Shown: positions 18,108 to 29,553, counted from the stretch's first letter. The stretch is DNA of 64,000 nt from Bog-257 sp963834135 (GCA_963834135.1 CAWIAN010000008.1:62001-126000); one strand, 5' to 3'. Translations and numbers: made by a program. Notes: generated by a model not told the origin, from the letters alone.

Positions 18108-18614
18108 TTACTGGGCCTGCGGAGCGGCTTCCGACTGCGCCGACATCTTCTGCAGGCGCTGATTCAGGTGGGCCAACCGGGTTTGGCGCATCTGATCGGC
18201 CTTCGCCTTCTGGTCCGAAGTCAGGACCTGGTTGTAGATCTGGCTGTGAACCTGGGCCTTCTGCACCTCGAGCTGCGCCATGATCTGCGCGCGCTGGGTC
18301 GCCAAAGCCTGCACCTTCGCCTGATCGAAAGCTCCGGCTGCGGTGGCGTTCATCGTGTCAATGCGATTCTGCGTCAGCTGTTGCATCAGCGGACGTACGG
18401 CGGCACGCTGCGACTGCATGATGGTCTTGATCTGCGCCTGCTGCGCGTCGGTCAAGTTCAATTCCTGAGCCATGCGCGCCATGCGTGAATGCCGATGGCC
18501 GGCCCAGCCCTGAGCGCCGCTCGCGTCACTCTGCTGCGCGGAAGAAATTACGGCGGTGCCGCAAAGCATCAGCGCCAGCAAGGCGACGGCAACGCTCTTA
18601 AACTTGGTCTTCAT
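18108..18614 (-). CDS. Spy/CpxP-like periplasmic protein
   Basis: 168 residues. A signal peptide (MKTKFKSVAVALLALMLCGTAVISSAQ) is followed by a helical domain with LTXXQ-type motifs: LNLTDAQQAQIKTIMQ and LTSDQKAKADQM. Spy/CpxP proteins are periplasmic chaperone or stress-sensing proteins. AGGAG lies 8 bases before the ATG, which fixes the start. There is no Cpx two-component pair nearby, so regulation is unknown. Confidence 0.85.
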   Translation of the reverse strand: MKTKFKSVAVALLALMLCGTAVISSAQQSDASGAQGWAGHRHSRMARMAQELNLTDAQQAQIKTIMQSQRAAVRPLMQQLTQNRIDTMNATAAGAFDQAKVQALATQRAQIMAQLEVQKAQVHSQIYNQVLTSDQKAKADQMRQTRLAHLNQRLQKMSAQSEAAPQAQ

Positions 18615-18810
18615 TTTTTGTTTCTCCTTGTCGACAGTTCCTCTGTCAATCGTTGAAACCCCGACGCCGCCGATTTGTTAGTAAACTCTGGTAACGCAGG
18701 GTAAAGTTTTGTAAAAATCCGGCCGCCGTTTAGTACTGCGAGACGACCTAAAACCGAATCCCCTTGTATACGGTATTTGCTCTAAGGTTGGGGAAGAGTT
18801 CCACAAAGAT

Positions 18811-19554
18811 ATGCGGTCCTTACGTTGGTTCATTCTTGCCGCTGTCTTCGCGTCATGGACCGGGAGTGCTTTTGCCCAGCAGATTCCAGTAGGAACTGTC
18901 CTACCGGTGATGTTGAACAGCAGTCTCGATTCGCGGCGTTCCAAGCCCGGGGAGAAGATCAGCGGCAAAATCATGCAGGATGTAGCGTTGCCGGATGGCT
19001 CCAGAATCCCGAAGGGAAGCACTGTCTTAGGCGCCGTCGTTAGGGCCGGCGGCTCGATGACCGCCTCGCCGTCGTATCTTGCGGTCACCTTTAGCCGGGT
19101 GAAGATGAGAGGGCGTGAGATTCCGATCGCTGTAGGGTTGCGTGCGCTCGCCTCACCTGCCCAGGTATTCGAGGCCAAACTCCCAACGAACGCAATCGAC
19201 GATTACGGAACATCGACCAGCGATTGGAACACCGTCCAGATTGGCGGAGCCGGGGTCTATCGCGGAAGTGGTGAGGTCGTGCAGGGCAACACGATTGTTG
19301 GACGGACCACAGACTATGGCGCAGTCACAGCAAAGCTAATGGCGGCGCCGAAGCTCGGATGTAAGCATGACAGCGAACGAGAGCAGGCGCTCTGGCTGTT
19401 CTCTCCCTGGTCCTGCGGCACCTATGGCTATTCGGATCTCACGATTGTGCAACGCGGCGATGGCGGCATCGAATTGCGATCGGACGGCAATATTCATATC
19501 GCCGGCGGCAGTGGATGGCTACTAACGATGGCTGCCGGAGTTGCGGCGCAATAG
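18811..19554 (+). CDS. secreted protein with TrbI/VirB10-like beta domain
   Basis: 247 residues. It has a signal peptide (MRSLRWFILAAVFASWTGSAFA). A beta-rich domain follows with IPVGTVLPVMLNSSLDS, GEKISGKIMQDV and RIPKGSTVLGAVV, the pattern seen in TrbI/VirB10-like domains. The C-terminal 90 residues are unlike anything I recognise. The same domain pattern appears in the BON lipoprotein at 46139-47230. No secretion-system genes are nearby, so this is probably an envelope protein of its own. Confidence 0.75.
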   Translation: MRSLRWFILAAVFASWTGSAFAQQIPVGTVLPVMLNSSLDSRRSKPGEKISGKIMQDVALPDGSRIPKGSTVLGAVVRAGGSMTASPSYLAVTFSRVKMRGREIPIAVGLRALASPAQVFEAKLPTNAIDDYGTSTSDWNTVQIGGAGVYRGSGEVVQGNTIVGRTTDYGAVTAKLMAAPKLGCKHDSEREQALWLFSPWSCGTYGYSDLTIVQRGDGGIELRSDGNIHIAGGSGWLLTMAAGVAAQ

Positions 19555-19609
19555 CGCATTCGGGCGATCGCCAGTGTGAATCTGAGGCCGGGCAAACGGA
19601 AGGAATTTC

Positions 19610-20305
19610 ATGAAGACCCTTGGAGTGGTCGGCGGACTTGGCCCCGAATCTACCATTGAGTATTATCGCCAACTTATCGCTGCTTATCAGAAGCGTGCGG
19701 GCGACAAATCACTGCCCTCGATTCTCATTAGTAGCGTTGACGTGTATCGCGGTCTGGCATTTCTGGATGCGAACCAGCTCAATCTGCTGGCCGAATATCT
19801 GGCTGACGCGATTCGCAGACTGTCGAACGCTGGAGCGGATTTCGCGATTATTAGTGCCAACACGCCCCATCTCGTATTTGAAGAAGTCCAGGCGCAGTCG
19901 TCGATTCCGCTCGTCAGCATTGTTGAGGCCGCTTGTGCCGAGGCCAAGGCGCGCGGGATAAGCCGCATCGGTCTGTTAGGAACGCGCTTCACTATGCGGG
20001 CACGGTTTTATCCCGACGTGTTCTCGCGGGAAGGTATCGCTGTTGTGATACCCAACGACGGTGAAGTGGCCTTTGTCCACGAAAAATACATCAACGAATT
20101 GTTGAAGGGAATCTGTCTCTCGGCTACTCGCGACGAACTGGTACGGCTCATACGGAGAATGAAGGAGGACGACAACATCGAGGCAGTTCTGTTGGCTGGA
20201 ACAGAGTTGCCCCTGATCCTGACCGAAGACTCGGCCGGCGGTGTCCCACTTCTCGACACGACGAAGATTCACGTTGAAGCCGCAGTAGAACGCCTCTTTT
20301 CTTAG
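19610..20305 (+). CDS. aspartate/glutamate racemase-family protein lacking both cysteines
   Basis: 231 residues with the fold signature of the Asp/Glu racemase family: GVVGGLGPESTIEYY at 5-19, TPHLVFEE and GTRFTM. Classical members use two thiols in CNTxH and GCTE motifs. Here the positions read SANTPH (82-87) and AGTELPL (196-202), so Ala83 and Gly197 stand where Cys would be; the only cysteines are Cys109 and Cys169. From memory this S-A-N-T / G-T-E-L pattern occurs in a consistent subfamily, so it is not a random loss. A different acid/base pair or another reaction is likely. AAGGA precedes the ATG. Confidence 0.88.
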   Translation: MKTLGVVGGLGPESTIEYYRQLIAAYQKRAGDKSLPSILISSVDVYRGLAFLDANQLNLLAEYLADAIRRLSNAGADFAIISANTPHLVFEEVQAQSSIPLVSIVEAACAEAKARGISRIGLLGTRFTMRARFYPDVFSREGIAVVIPNDGEVAFVHEKYINELLKGICLSATRDELVRLIRRMKEDDNIEAVLLAGTELPLILTEDSAGGVPLLDTTKIHVEAAVERLFS

Positions 20306-20489
20306 CAAGATTGCGACGAGTTGTTTTGGAATCGGCTACGCTTGCTGCAATTTCCTGCATTCGTGCTCCACATTCACCAGACCGTGATCGTTTCGCAAAC
20401 ACCCTGCAATATCCCGCTGTCAGCATAGCGACAGGACCCATGACCGTCATTGGGTTCCGCTCCATCAACTAATCTCTAAGGAGAATTTT

Positions 20490-22142
20490 GTGACAGCGAA
20501 TCTGCTGAAGAACCACGATCGCCTGCGGGCCCTCGTATTGATTTCTGCGTCTGTTGCCGTCGCCGGCGTCCCTGCTGCGGCACAAAATGGCAGTACCTAT
20601 TTTTCGCCCGGCAACCTGGTGGTTAGCCGTAGTGTGTATGACAACAATCCCAACAACGTCAGGGTGGGACAGATACTGCCGCCCAATTGTCAGGCCACGC
20701 AGGGCGGTTGTGCGGGCCCCGCAACGAACGACGGGACCTATCCGACGGTCTTCAACAATGATCTTGTCGACGCCAGCTTCGGCATTACATCCAAGATGAT
20801 CCTCGATCAGTACACCCCGGCCGGCTCTCTGGTGAATTCACTGGAGATTCCCAACAGCGCCAACGTAGGCCGCACGCTCATCGGCGATCAACTGGTCACC
20901 AGCTTCTCTTCGAAGTCCGAGCTGGCGTTGAATCTTTCGACGGATGGGCAGTACTTAACCTTCATGGGCTATGTCGCGCCCATCGATGACATCGATGTTT
21001 CGAACTCGAATACGAACCAGGTGGTGGATCCGACGAATCCTGTCGGCCGCAGTTATTACCGCGCAGTCGCTCAGATCGACGTCAATGGCAACGCAACCTT
21101 CACGCAGACGAATGCTTACAGCGGTAACAATGGGCGCGCCGCCATTCTGAACAACTCGAACGGAGCTGACTTTTTCTACACGGCGGGCAACGCTGGAAAC
21201 GGTGCGAATCCTCAACCCGATGGCATCATCATCGGAGCGGGCGCGCAGATCCTGAACCCGCTGACGCAGTCTGAGGTTTCGCAGCGGACCGGACAGCCTA
21301 CTCCGCTCGCGTCCTTCAACGTCACGCAAATCGGCCAGCCGCAGGACAAGATCGGCAAGGACGACAATTTCCGCGGCCTCACCATCTTCAACAACGTGCT
21401 GTATTTCACCAAGGGCAGCGGCAGCAACGGTGTCAATACGGTTTACTTTGTCGATCCCACACTCGCGGTTTGCAATGACAATAATGGTATCGGCCTGCCT
21501 CCCGCGAACGCCGCTTTACCTACCGCGCCGCTGGCCTACGATCCGAGCGTTCTGCAGACCAAAGGACTCGATCCGAACAATATGTGCATCCTGAACGGCT
21601 TCCCGACGGCGTTGAAGTCGAAGACGTCGTTCCCGTTCGGCGTCTGGTTCGCGGATGCCAACACCCTGTACGTTGCCGACGAAGGTGATGGCGACAACAC
21701 CTATGCAAATGGCGTGTACACCAAAGCTGCAGGGAATCCCCTGTCCGGCCTTCAGAAGTGGATTTTCGATCCCGTAGCAGGGCAGTGGAACCTGGCTTAC
21801 GTTCTGCAGTCCGGATTGCAGCTGGGCATGCCTTACACGGTGCCCAACTACCCGACGGGCAACAACCCTGCTACCGGCTTGCCATGGTCGCCGGGTGCCG
21901 ATGGTCTTCGTAATCTCACCGGAATCGCCAACGGCGACGGCACGGTAACGATCTATGCCATCACTTCAACCGTCAGCGGCAACGGCGACCAAGGCGCCGA
22001 TCCCAACAAACTGGTCGCGATTACCGATCAGGTGAGCGCAACCAGCCTTCCGCCGGATGAGAGTTTCTCTACGTTCCAGGCCGCTGGCTTTGGCGAAGTG
22101 CTTCGCGGCGTCTCTTTCACCCCGACCGTCAGCTCCCGCTAA
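20490..22142 (+). CDS. large secreted protein, beta-propeller-like
   Basis: 550 residues from GTG 20490, preceded by AAGGAG. A signal peptide (VLISASVAVAGVPAAAQ) precedes a mature protein rich in Asn, Gly and Asp, with segments such as GLTIFNNVLYFTKGSG, FGVWFADANTLYVADEGD and LRNLTGIANGDGTVTIYAI. These resemble blades of a beta-propeller, but I recognise no named family with confidence. It stands alone and is followed by a strong terminator. Confidence 0.75.
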   Translation: MTANLLKNHDRLRALVLISASVAVAGVPAAAQNGSTYFSPGNLVVSRSVYDNNPNNVRVGQILPPNCQATQGGCAGPATNDGTYPTVFNNDLVDASFGITSKMILDQYTPAGSLVNSLEIPNSANVGRTLIGDQLVTSFSSKSELALNLSTDGQYLTFMGYVAPIDDIDVSNSNTNQVVDPTNPVGRSYYRAVAQIDVNGNATFTQTNAYSGNNGRAAILNNSNGADFFYTAGNAGNGANPQPDGIIIGAGAQILNPLTQSEVSQRTGQPTPLASFNVTQIGQPQDKIGKDDNFRGLTIFNNVLYFTKGSGSNGVNTVYFVDPTLAVCNDNNGIGLPPANAALPTAPLAYDPSVLQTKGLDPNNMCILNGFPTALKSKTSFPFGVWFADANTLYVADEGDGDNTYANGVYTKAAGNPLSGLQKWIFDPVAGQWNLAYVLQSGLQLGMPYTVPNYPTGNNPATGLPWSPGADGLRNLTGIANGDGTVTIYAITSTVSGNGDQGADPNKLVAITDQVSATSLPPDESFSTFQAAGFGEVLRGVSFTPTVSSR

Positions 22143-22170
22143 GTGCGTATTTCTCTCAGACGGCCGAAAG

Positions 22171-22194
22171 CCCCGCTGCAAGGCGGGGTTTTTT
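22171..22194 (+). terminator. Rho-independent terminator
   Basis: Stem CCCCGC (22171-22176) and GCGGGG (22183-22188), 6-nt loop, followed by TTTTTT. It lies 28 bp past the stop of the secreted protein at 20490-22142. Confidence 0.85.
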
Positions 22195-22253
22195 ATTAGG
22201 GCGACGCCGGCGTAACCACAAAAGCCTCTTTGTTACGGAGCGGATCTGAGCTA

Positions 22254-23318
22254 ATGTGTAGCCAGAGCCGTGGAATGAGGATGAGCATCGGTCGACATCG
22301 CGTTGCGCTTTCGGTACTGGGTGTGGCGCTGGCAAGCTCGCTGCCAGGAAGCGCGCAGACTTCGCCGGCACGCTCAGCGATTCCACAAGCTCGAGTGACG
22401 GCTTACAATGTGCCGCTGCAACATGCGGCTGCGGCTTTGTCGGCGCTGGTGCCGAAAGCTAACTGGGAGCTCGATCCGTTAGTCAACTTCAAGAGCTCTG
22501 ACATCAAGTTCAATTTGCAGACGTTGATGGACACTCTTCGCGACAACCGTCATGAAGGCTGGGTGCTCGCCGCGTATCCCGACCCCAAGACCAGCCGTCC
22601 TCTGATCGGCGCCGGGTTCAGCCTGGATTTGCCTGCGAGAGAACATACGCAACGGGACCCGCTCAATCCGAATCCGTTCCTGGAGCCCTCGTCGGCGCAA
22701 TTGTGGGAGGCCGCCGGACTTCCGCCGCAGCAGCTGCAAACCATGCTGCAAGACTTCAACCGGGAACTCGACGCCTGGAACAAGAAGAAATTCCGCAGCA
22801 AGATTCGGACGCACGAGCTGTTTCCGCAGATGAACGAGGACGACGCTACCAAGCTGCTGCGGATCTATGCCATTCAGGCGGTCTATAACGCCAGGGCGTA
22901 CTGCCGCAATTTCGATCAGCTGACCGGTCCGCAGCAGATGGCGCTGAGCCAGATGGTGTACCAGATGGGCGTGAACCTTGAGGAGTTTACAAACTTTCTG
23001 AGCGCGATCAATACCTCTCCGCAGTTCGATTCAGCACAAGGCGGACAGGACTCCTACGCGAATGCCGAGTATTGGAACTCGGTGCAGGGAACGCTGATAC
23101 ATACCGACTGGGCGCGCCGCTACAGCACGCGAGCTATTTCGGTTATCGCAATGTTCGACCCCACTTATACCAGCGATCCTTATGAATCCGAGGCTCGGGT
23201 TCGTGCCGAGGTTCACCCGCTGGTGTACCACAGTCGCAAGAAGCACCGCGCTGCGGCCGTACACACTGCCAGCCTGACACACAAGAAGTCGTCCGCCCAC
23301 CGTACCCACAAGAGCTAG
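22254..23318 (+). CDS. secreted protein with T4-lysozyme-like (GH24-type) domain
   Basis: 354 residues from ATG 22254; ATGs at 22275 and 22281 are also possible because no clear ribosome binding site decides. A signal peptide (ALSVLGVALASSLPGSAQ) is followed by a domain that lines up with T4 lysozyme: HEGWVLAAYPDP has Glu101 and Asp110 nine residues apart, as Glu11 and Asp20 are in T4, then LIGAGFSL (T4: TIGIGHLL) and MVYQMGVNLEEFTNFL (T4: MVFQMG...FTNSL). The T4 Thr26 and His31 equivalents are not kept. A His/Lys-rich tail ends the protein. Probably a peptidoglycan hydrolase or a derived, non-catalytic form. Confidence 0.7.
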   Translation: MCSQSRGMRMSIGRHRVALSVLGVALASSLPGSAQTSPARSAIPQARVTAYNVPLQHAAAALSALVPKANWELDPLVNFKSSDIKFNLQTLMDTLRDNRHEGWVLAAYPDPKTSRPLIGAGFSLDLPAREHTQRDPLNPNPFLEPSSAQLWEAAGLPPQQLQTMLQDFNRELDAWNKKKFRSKIRTHELFPQMNEDDATKLLRIYAIQAVYNARAYCRNFDQLTGPQQMALSQMVYQMGVNLEEFTNFLSAINTSPQFDSAQGGQDSYANAEYWNSVQGTLIHTDWARRYSTRAISVIAMFDPTYTSDPYESEARVRAEVHPLVYHSRKKHRAAAVHTASLTHKKSSAHRTHKS

Positions 23319-23372
23319 GGAACCAGCCCACCGGTTTGCGATGATGCCGTCATTCCCTTAAGCTGACGAAGC

Positions 23373-24146
23373 ATGTTTCGGCGTCGGCATTTCCTTCTAG
23401 CACTTCTACTCGTTGTTGCGATCGCGGGCACAGCCAAGTCAGTCGCTCCCCAGATCTGGGGATATCAGATCGTCCACACTTACCCGCACGATCCACGGGC
23501 ATTTACGCAGGGCCTGCTCTATGTTGACGGCCATCTCTACGAGAGCACCGGGTTGCGCGGGCAGTCGTCGATTCGAATGCTCGATTTGAATTCTGGCCGC
23601 GTTCTGCAGAAGTACGATCTGCCGGCACAGGAATTCGGCGAGGGTCTTACCGACTGGGGCAACACGCTGGTGCAGCTCACCTGGCAGGCCCATAAAGGTT
23701 TTGTCTACGATCGCTTCAGCTTCGCTCTGCTGCGAACGTTCGCCTATTCTGGCGAGGGCTGGGGTCTGACGCACGACGACAAGCAGCTCATCATGAGCGA
23801 TGGAACGTCCTACCTGCGCTTTCTTGATCCTAAGACATTTCAGGAGACGCGCCGTATACATGTCACCACTCCGAGTGGAGAAGAGATTCCCGACCTGAAC
23901 GAGCTGGAGTATGTTGGTGGCGAGATCTACGCCAATGTCTGGCATAGCGACCGGATCGCCCGCATCTCACCCAAGACCGGAAAGCTTTTGGGATGGATCG
24001 ACTTGACCGGTTTGCGCGACCAGAGCACGACGGCCAATCCCGACGCCGTGCTTAATGGCATCGCGTACGACGCGAAAGATAATCGCCTCTTCGTTACCGG
24101 CAAGCTCTGGCCGAAGCTGTATGAGATCAAAGTCGTGTCCCATTGA
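23373..24146 (+). CDS. glutaminyl-peptide cyclotransferase (plant/bacterial type)
   Basis: 257 residues. Enzymes of this family turn N-terminal Gln into pyroglutamate on exported peptides. A signal peptide or anchor (LLALLLVVAIAGTAKS) is followed by a five-bladed propeller with family motifs: DPRAFTQGLLY, GHLYESTGLRGQSS, EFGEGLTDW, GEGWGLTHD, MSDGTSYLRFLDP, LNELEYVGGEIYANVW and VLNGIAYDAKDNRLFVTGKLWPKLYEI. All look intact. It is a single gene 54 bp after the lysozyme-like gene. Confidence 0.92.
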   Translation: MFRRRHFLLALLLVVAIAGTAKSVAPQIWGYQIVHTYPHDPRAFTQGLLYVDGHLYESTGLRGQSSIRMLDLNSGRVLQKYDLPAQEFGEGLTDWGNTLVQLTWQAHKGFVYDRFSFALLRTFAYSGEGWGLTHDDKQLIMSDGTSYLRFLDPKTFQETRRIHVTTPSGEEIPDLNELEYVGGEIYANVWHSDRIARISPKTGKLLGWIDLTGLRDQSTTANPDAVLNGIAYDAKDNRLFVTGKLWPKLYEIKVVSH

Positions 24147-24623
24147 ACGCTTCGTGATTTTCTAGCCCAGGGCGGAAGCCCTGGGTACACGGCCAGAAAC
24201 CTGGGCTCCAGTCCCGTAGGGACGGCAGATGGAAGCTGTGGGGGTCAGCCGCGCGCATTCTCGGCATGAGGGAGATGATCTCTTATCGTTCCAGCGTGAA
24301 GTATGCGGGACGTATGTGTCGCCCCTGAAGGGGCTCGCCATAAATTTGAGCTCGCATTCCCAGCGCTTCCGCGCTGGGCTTCAACCCCACATGACGCGAG
24401 TCCGCGTGTGCCCGGCTCATCCGCGCTTCTCGAATGAGCGAGAGGTGTGGGCTCGCTCATCCTCGGGTTGGGACGGAATTGGAGGGCTCGCTTTCGCTGT
24501 GAAGAAACTTCACGTCGTACGAAAACCCGAGCCTAGGGCGAAACGATTTTTTAGACTAGCCCAGCGCGGAAGCCCTGGGTACGCGGGCATAACCGACCGG
24601 AGCCGGCTTCAGTCGACGGCACC
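24147..24623. repeat. cluster of short dispersed hairpins
   Basis: 477 bp without a gene. It holds three members of a 20-nt hairpin family. At 24166-24185 the stem is CCCAGGGC / GCCCTGGG with loop GGAA. At 24359-24378 it is CCCAGCGC / GCGCTGGG with loop TTCC, so the reverse orientation. At 24560-24579 it is CCCAGCGC / GCCCTGGG with loop GGAA and one mismatch. Between them, at 24321-24334, is GCCCC-TGAA-GGGGC, like the copy near 8002. Open frames here are not protein-like. Confidence 0.75.
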
Positions 24624-25079
24624 TCACGAATCCTTTACCCCGCACAGCACAGGTTTGATGTCCACCACAGGTGTACCGTCAATGGTTTCGATTGGCCCGA
24701 CGCGCAACCGCGTCTTGACGATCTTCCGTATGCTGACCGGATGTAACCCAATCGGGTTGGGCCGGTCCGGCGATCGGGTGGCGAAGACCCCCCAGAGCCC
24801 GTTCTGCGGGTCGGAGCGCGGATGGACTTTCATGGTCTTGCGGCGGGCCTGATGCAGCCACGTGATGACGATAATTTCGTCGCCAGCTTTAAGCCCGTCG
24901 AGACACTCGGCAAACTTCGGATCAACGTCCAGCCATACGTCAGGCGCTCCTTCCAGCCCCTGCTTGGGAGCCTGAGCGCGGGTCTTGACCGTCGAACGAA
25001 TCACGCCAATGGGGCGTAGTTGTGCGCGGGCCGGGGTGCCGGGTGCGGTTCTTCTCGCAACCTTCTTCTTCAGGATCAT
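24624..25079 (-). CDS. trmO: tRNA m6t6A37 methyltransferase-like protein (TrmO/TsaA family)
   Basis: 151 residues. TrmO methylates t6A37 in tRNAs that read ACN codons, with S-adenosylmethionine. The family signature GVFATRSPDRPNPIGLHPV is complete, and the N-terminal IGVIRSTVKTRAQAPKQG and GLKAGDEIIVITWLHQA segments fit. It has the short single-domain form, lacking the C-terminal domain of E. coli TrmO. The first 17 residues are basic and may be an extension or a mis-set start. Such short members are sometimes of other SAM-dependent function. Confidence 0.85.
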   Translation of the reverse strand: MILKKKVARRTAPGTPARAQLRPIGVIRSTVKTRAQAPKQGLEGAPDVWLDVDPKFAECLDGLKAGDEIIVITWLHQARRKTMKVHPRSDPQNGLWGVFATRSPDRPNPIGLHPVSIRKIVKTRLRVGPIETIDGTPVVDIKPVLCGVKDS

Positions 25080-25235
25080 TGCAAACAGTGTCCTTTACTC
25101 CTGACCGACGTTATCCAGAACCACGGTTTCAATAACTGGTTATGACTAGAGGGATGAGACGCCGGCAGAGTTGGTACTCGCGATTGCTTCAAGGCGGTTC
25201 CGGAAGCTAATCGCCCCGGTTAGGCGTTTTTGCGC

Positions 25236-26483
25236 CTACGGAATAATTTCAAAAACGGTTCCGTAGTAGTTACTGGAGCCTCCTGTCGTACCGTAAAGAT
25301 TGCCGGCGCTGTCCATGATGAGCGCGCTAACGGGATTTGCTCCGTCTTGGAGACCTTGAAATGACCACAGAATCGTTTCGCTATACTGGCCGGTTGGCGA
25401 CGGGCTTAGCTTGTAGACGGTGCCGAAGCCATAAGGGCCGCCGCCATACGTAGTGCCGTAGACATTTCCGGACGCGTCCACGATCACTCCCGCCTCAGGT
25501 TGTTCTCCGTCGACAGAATGTCCCTGAAAGACGTGAAGCACGCTCTCGGACCAGGTGCCGTCTGGATTGGGAGACAGTTTGAAAACGATGCCGCACCATC
25601 CCAGCGTGCAGAAGCCGGCACTCAGCATGGTAGTGCCGTAGAGGTTCCCTGCGGAGTCGAAAGCAACTCCCGCTACCGAGTTGCCACCATCGTTAGGGGG
25701 GCCCTGGAAGGAATACAAAGTCGATTCGGTCCACCACCCTTGGCCGGCGGGGGTCAATTTGAACACCGTGCCGTAACCGTGAGCGCCACCGTCTAGGGTA
25801 GACCCATAAAGGCTGCCTTCGCCGTCGGCGATCAACGGACCATTCGGAGCTGCACCGTCGAGGTTCCCGGAAAAAATGTAAGGAGTGAGGTTGTACCAAT
25901 TATGTGTTGTGATCGCACCCAAATCAAAAACCTCGCCTGCATGGGGAGGCACGGTATAGGCCGTACCGTAAAGATGCGCGCCATGTTGCACGGTCACGCC
26001 ATGCATCGGATTGGTGCTATGTTGTCCGTCGAAGGTATACAGCAAGGATTCAGTCCAGGTGCTGCCGGACCGAGCGAGTTGAAATACGGTGCCGTAATCA
26101 TAAGCACCTCCCCCGGGTGTAGTTCCGAGGAGTCGCCCTAACCGATCCATGACGAGCGCGGAATCAGGGTTTGCGCCGTCACTGAATTCGAAGGCATGCA
26201 AAACGGATTCGGACCAAGTGCCGTCGCTGTTCGCGGTCAATTCGAACGCCACTCCGCAGCCCAAAGGACAGACCTCCCCGGAGCCGCCCTTTGAGGTTGT
26301 TCCGTAAAGGTTTCCGGCGCTGTCGAAGAGCAGCGCAGCTGTGGGATTTGCGCCATCGGCGCCGCCGCTAAACCTCCACAGGGTCTTCTCGGTTTGAGCG
26401 CCGAGAAGTGAAGAGCCAAACGCGAAGTAAAGGCACGCGGCACCAACGATTTGAATCCAACAGCGAATGCTTTGTGGCAGCAT
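25236..26483 (-). CDS. secreted TIGR03803-type repeat protein
   Basis: 415 residues from ATG 26483, chosen because GAGG stands 6 bases upstream and a signal peptide follows (IQIVGAACLYFAFGSSLLGAQ). About eight repeats of 40-50 residues carry the pattern D-x-A-G-N-L-Y-G-T-T, then GTVFKL-x-P, then W-x-E-S-x-L-Y-x-F. This is the extracellular TIGR03803 repeat, probably a beta-propeller, common in Acidobacteriota and Verrucomicrobiota. Function unknown, probably binding or surface display. It is divergent from rpsO. Confidence 0.88.
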   Translation of the reverse strand: MLPQSIRCWIQIVGAACLYFAFGSSLLGAQTEKTLWRFSGGADGANPTAALLFDSAGNLYGTTSKGGSGEVCPLGCGVAFELTANSDGTWSESVLHAFEFSDGANPDSALVMDRLGRLLGTTPGGGAYDYGTVFQLARSGSTWTESLLYTFDGQHSTNPMHGVTVQHGAHLYGTAYTVPPHAGEVFDLGAITTHNWYNLTPYIFSGNLDGAAPNGPLIADGEGSLYGSTLDGGAHGYGTVFKLTPAGQGWWTESTLYSFQGPPNDGGNSVAGVAFDSAGNLYGTTMLSAGFCTLGWCGIVFKLSPNPDGTWSESVLHVFQGHSVDGEQPEAGVIVDASGNVYGTTYGGGPYGFGTVYKLSPSPTGQYSETILWSFQGLQDGANPVSALIMDSAGNLYGTTGGSSNYYGTVFEIIP

Positions 26484-26610
26484 GGAATACCTCGGGTATC
26501 TCTGACTGGTGTTCAGTGGAATCGTCCCCCTTTTGCCGTTCCCGCCATCCCATGTTATTCTTGATGGCGTAACAAGATACGATAAAAAGAGTAGGAGCGC
26601 AGCCGAGTCA

Positions 26611-26877
26611 GTGTTAGCCCGAGAGAAAAAAGCCGCTTTGATTGCCGACAACCGGAGAGCCGATAACGATACCGGTTCACCGGAGGTCCAGATCGCCATC
26701 CTGAGTACGCGGATTGGTGAGCTGACAGAACATTTCAAGACCCACAAGAAGGATCATGCCTCCCGGCGCGGTCTTCTCATGATGGTGAGCAAGCGTCGCA
26801 GCCTGCTCGATTACCTCAGAAAGTCCGATACCGAACGCTACAAAGCCGTCATTCAGAAACTTGGCATCCGCAAGTAG
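26611..26877 (+). CDS. rpsO: 30S ribosomal protein S15
   Basis: 88 residues, the usual S15 length, if translation starts at GTG 26611 (AGGAG lies 13 bases upstream, a rather long spacing). Binds 16S rRNA early in 30S assembly. The family core is clear: DTGSPEVQIAILSTRI, LTEHFKTHKKDHASRRGLLMMVSKRRSLLDYL and YKAVIQKLGIRK. The open frame extends 34 codons upstream but those residues are not S15-like. The gene lies just before pnp, the classic rpsO-pnp order. Confidence 0.97.
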   Translation: MLAREKKAALIADNRRADNDTGSPEVQIAILSTRIGELTEHFKTHKKDHASRRGLLMMVSKRRSLLDYLRKSDTERYKAVIQKLGIRK

Positions 26878-27174
26878 TTTGTTTGCCAGCCCTGAACTAC
26901 CACGCTTCGGGCGTAATGCATTCTCACAGATGCAGAACGGTGCTTTTTAGGAACCGGGCCTTTACTTGGCCCGGCTGTATTCGGAGTACACCGGCTTCGG
27001 GCGCGGGGTGCGCCCGTGATTCGTTCAGCTTCTCTCGGCTGACCTTAAGTACACTCCGCTTCCGTATCGTCGCTCGGGCCATGGCGGCATGGTTTTCGAC
27101 CACCCGCCCAGCCATGACACCCGAATTGGATGACCGGCTCTGACGGTTGCGTTCAGACAGAAGGAAATCAGGAA
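26878..27174 (+). promoter_or_regulatory. rpsO-pnp intergenic leader with hairpin
   Basis: 297 bp between rpsO and pnp. A hairpin CCGGGCC (26954-26960) / GGCCCGG (26968-26974) has a 7-nt loop and no T-run. In other bacteria the pnp leader is cut by RNase III and is used for PNPase autocontrol; the same role here is an inference from gene order. Confidence 0.45.

Positions 27175-29553
<2,379 letters not shown>

Noticed and set aside
24147..24623. Repeated hairpins considered as a CRISPR array.
   Set aside because: Units are irregularly spaced, differ in orientation and have no spacer-repeat order.
25221..25238. Hairpin TAGGCG / CGCCTA at the stop of the TIGR03803 gene considered as a terminator.
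   Set aside because: The stem is only 6 bp, overlaps the stop codon, and no T-run follows on the minus strand.
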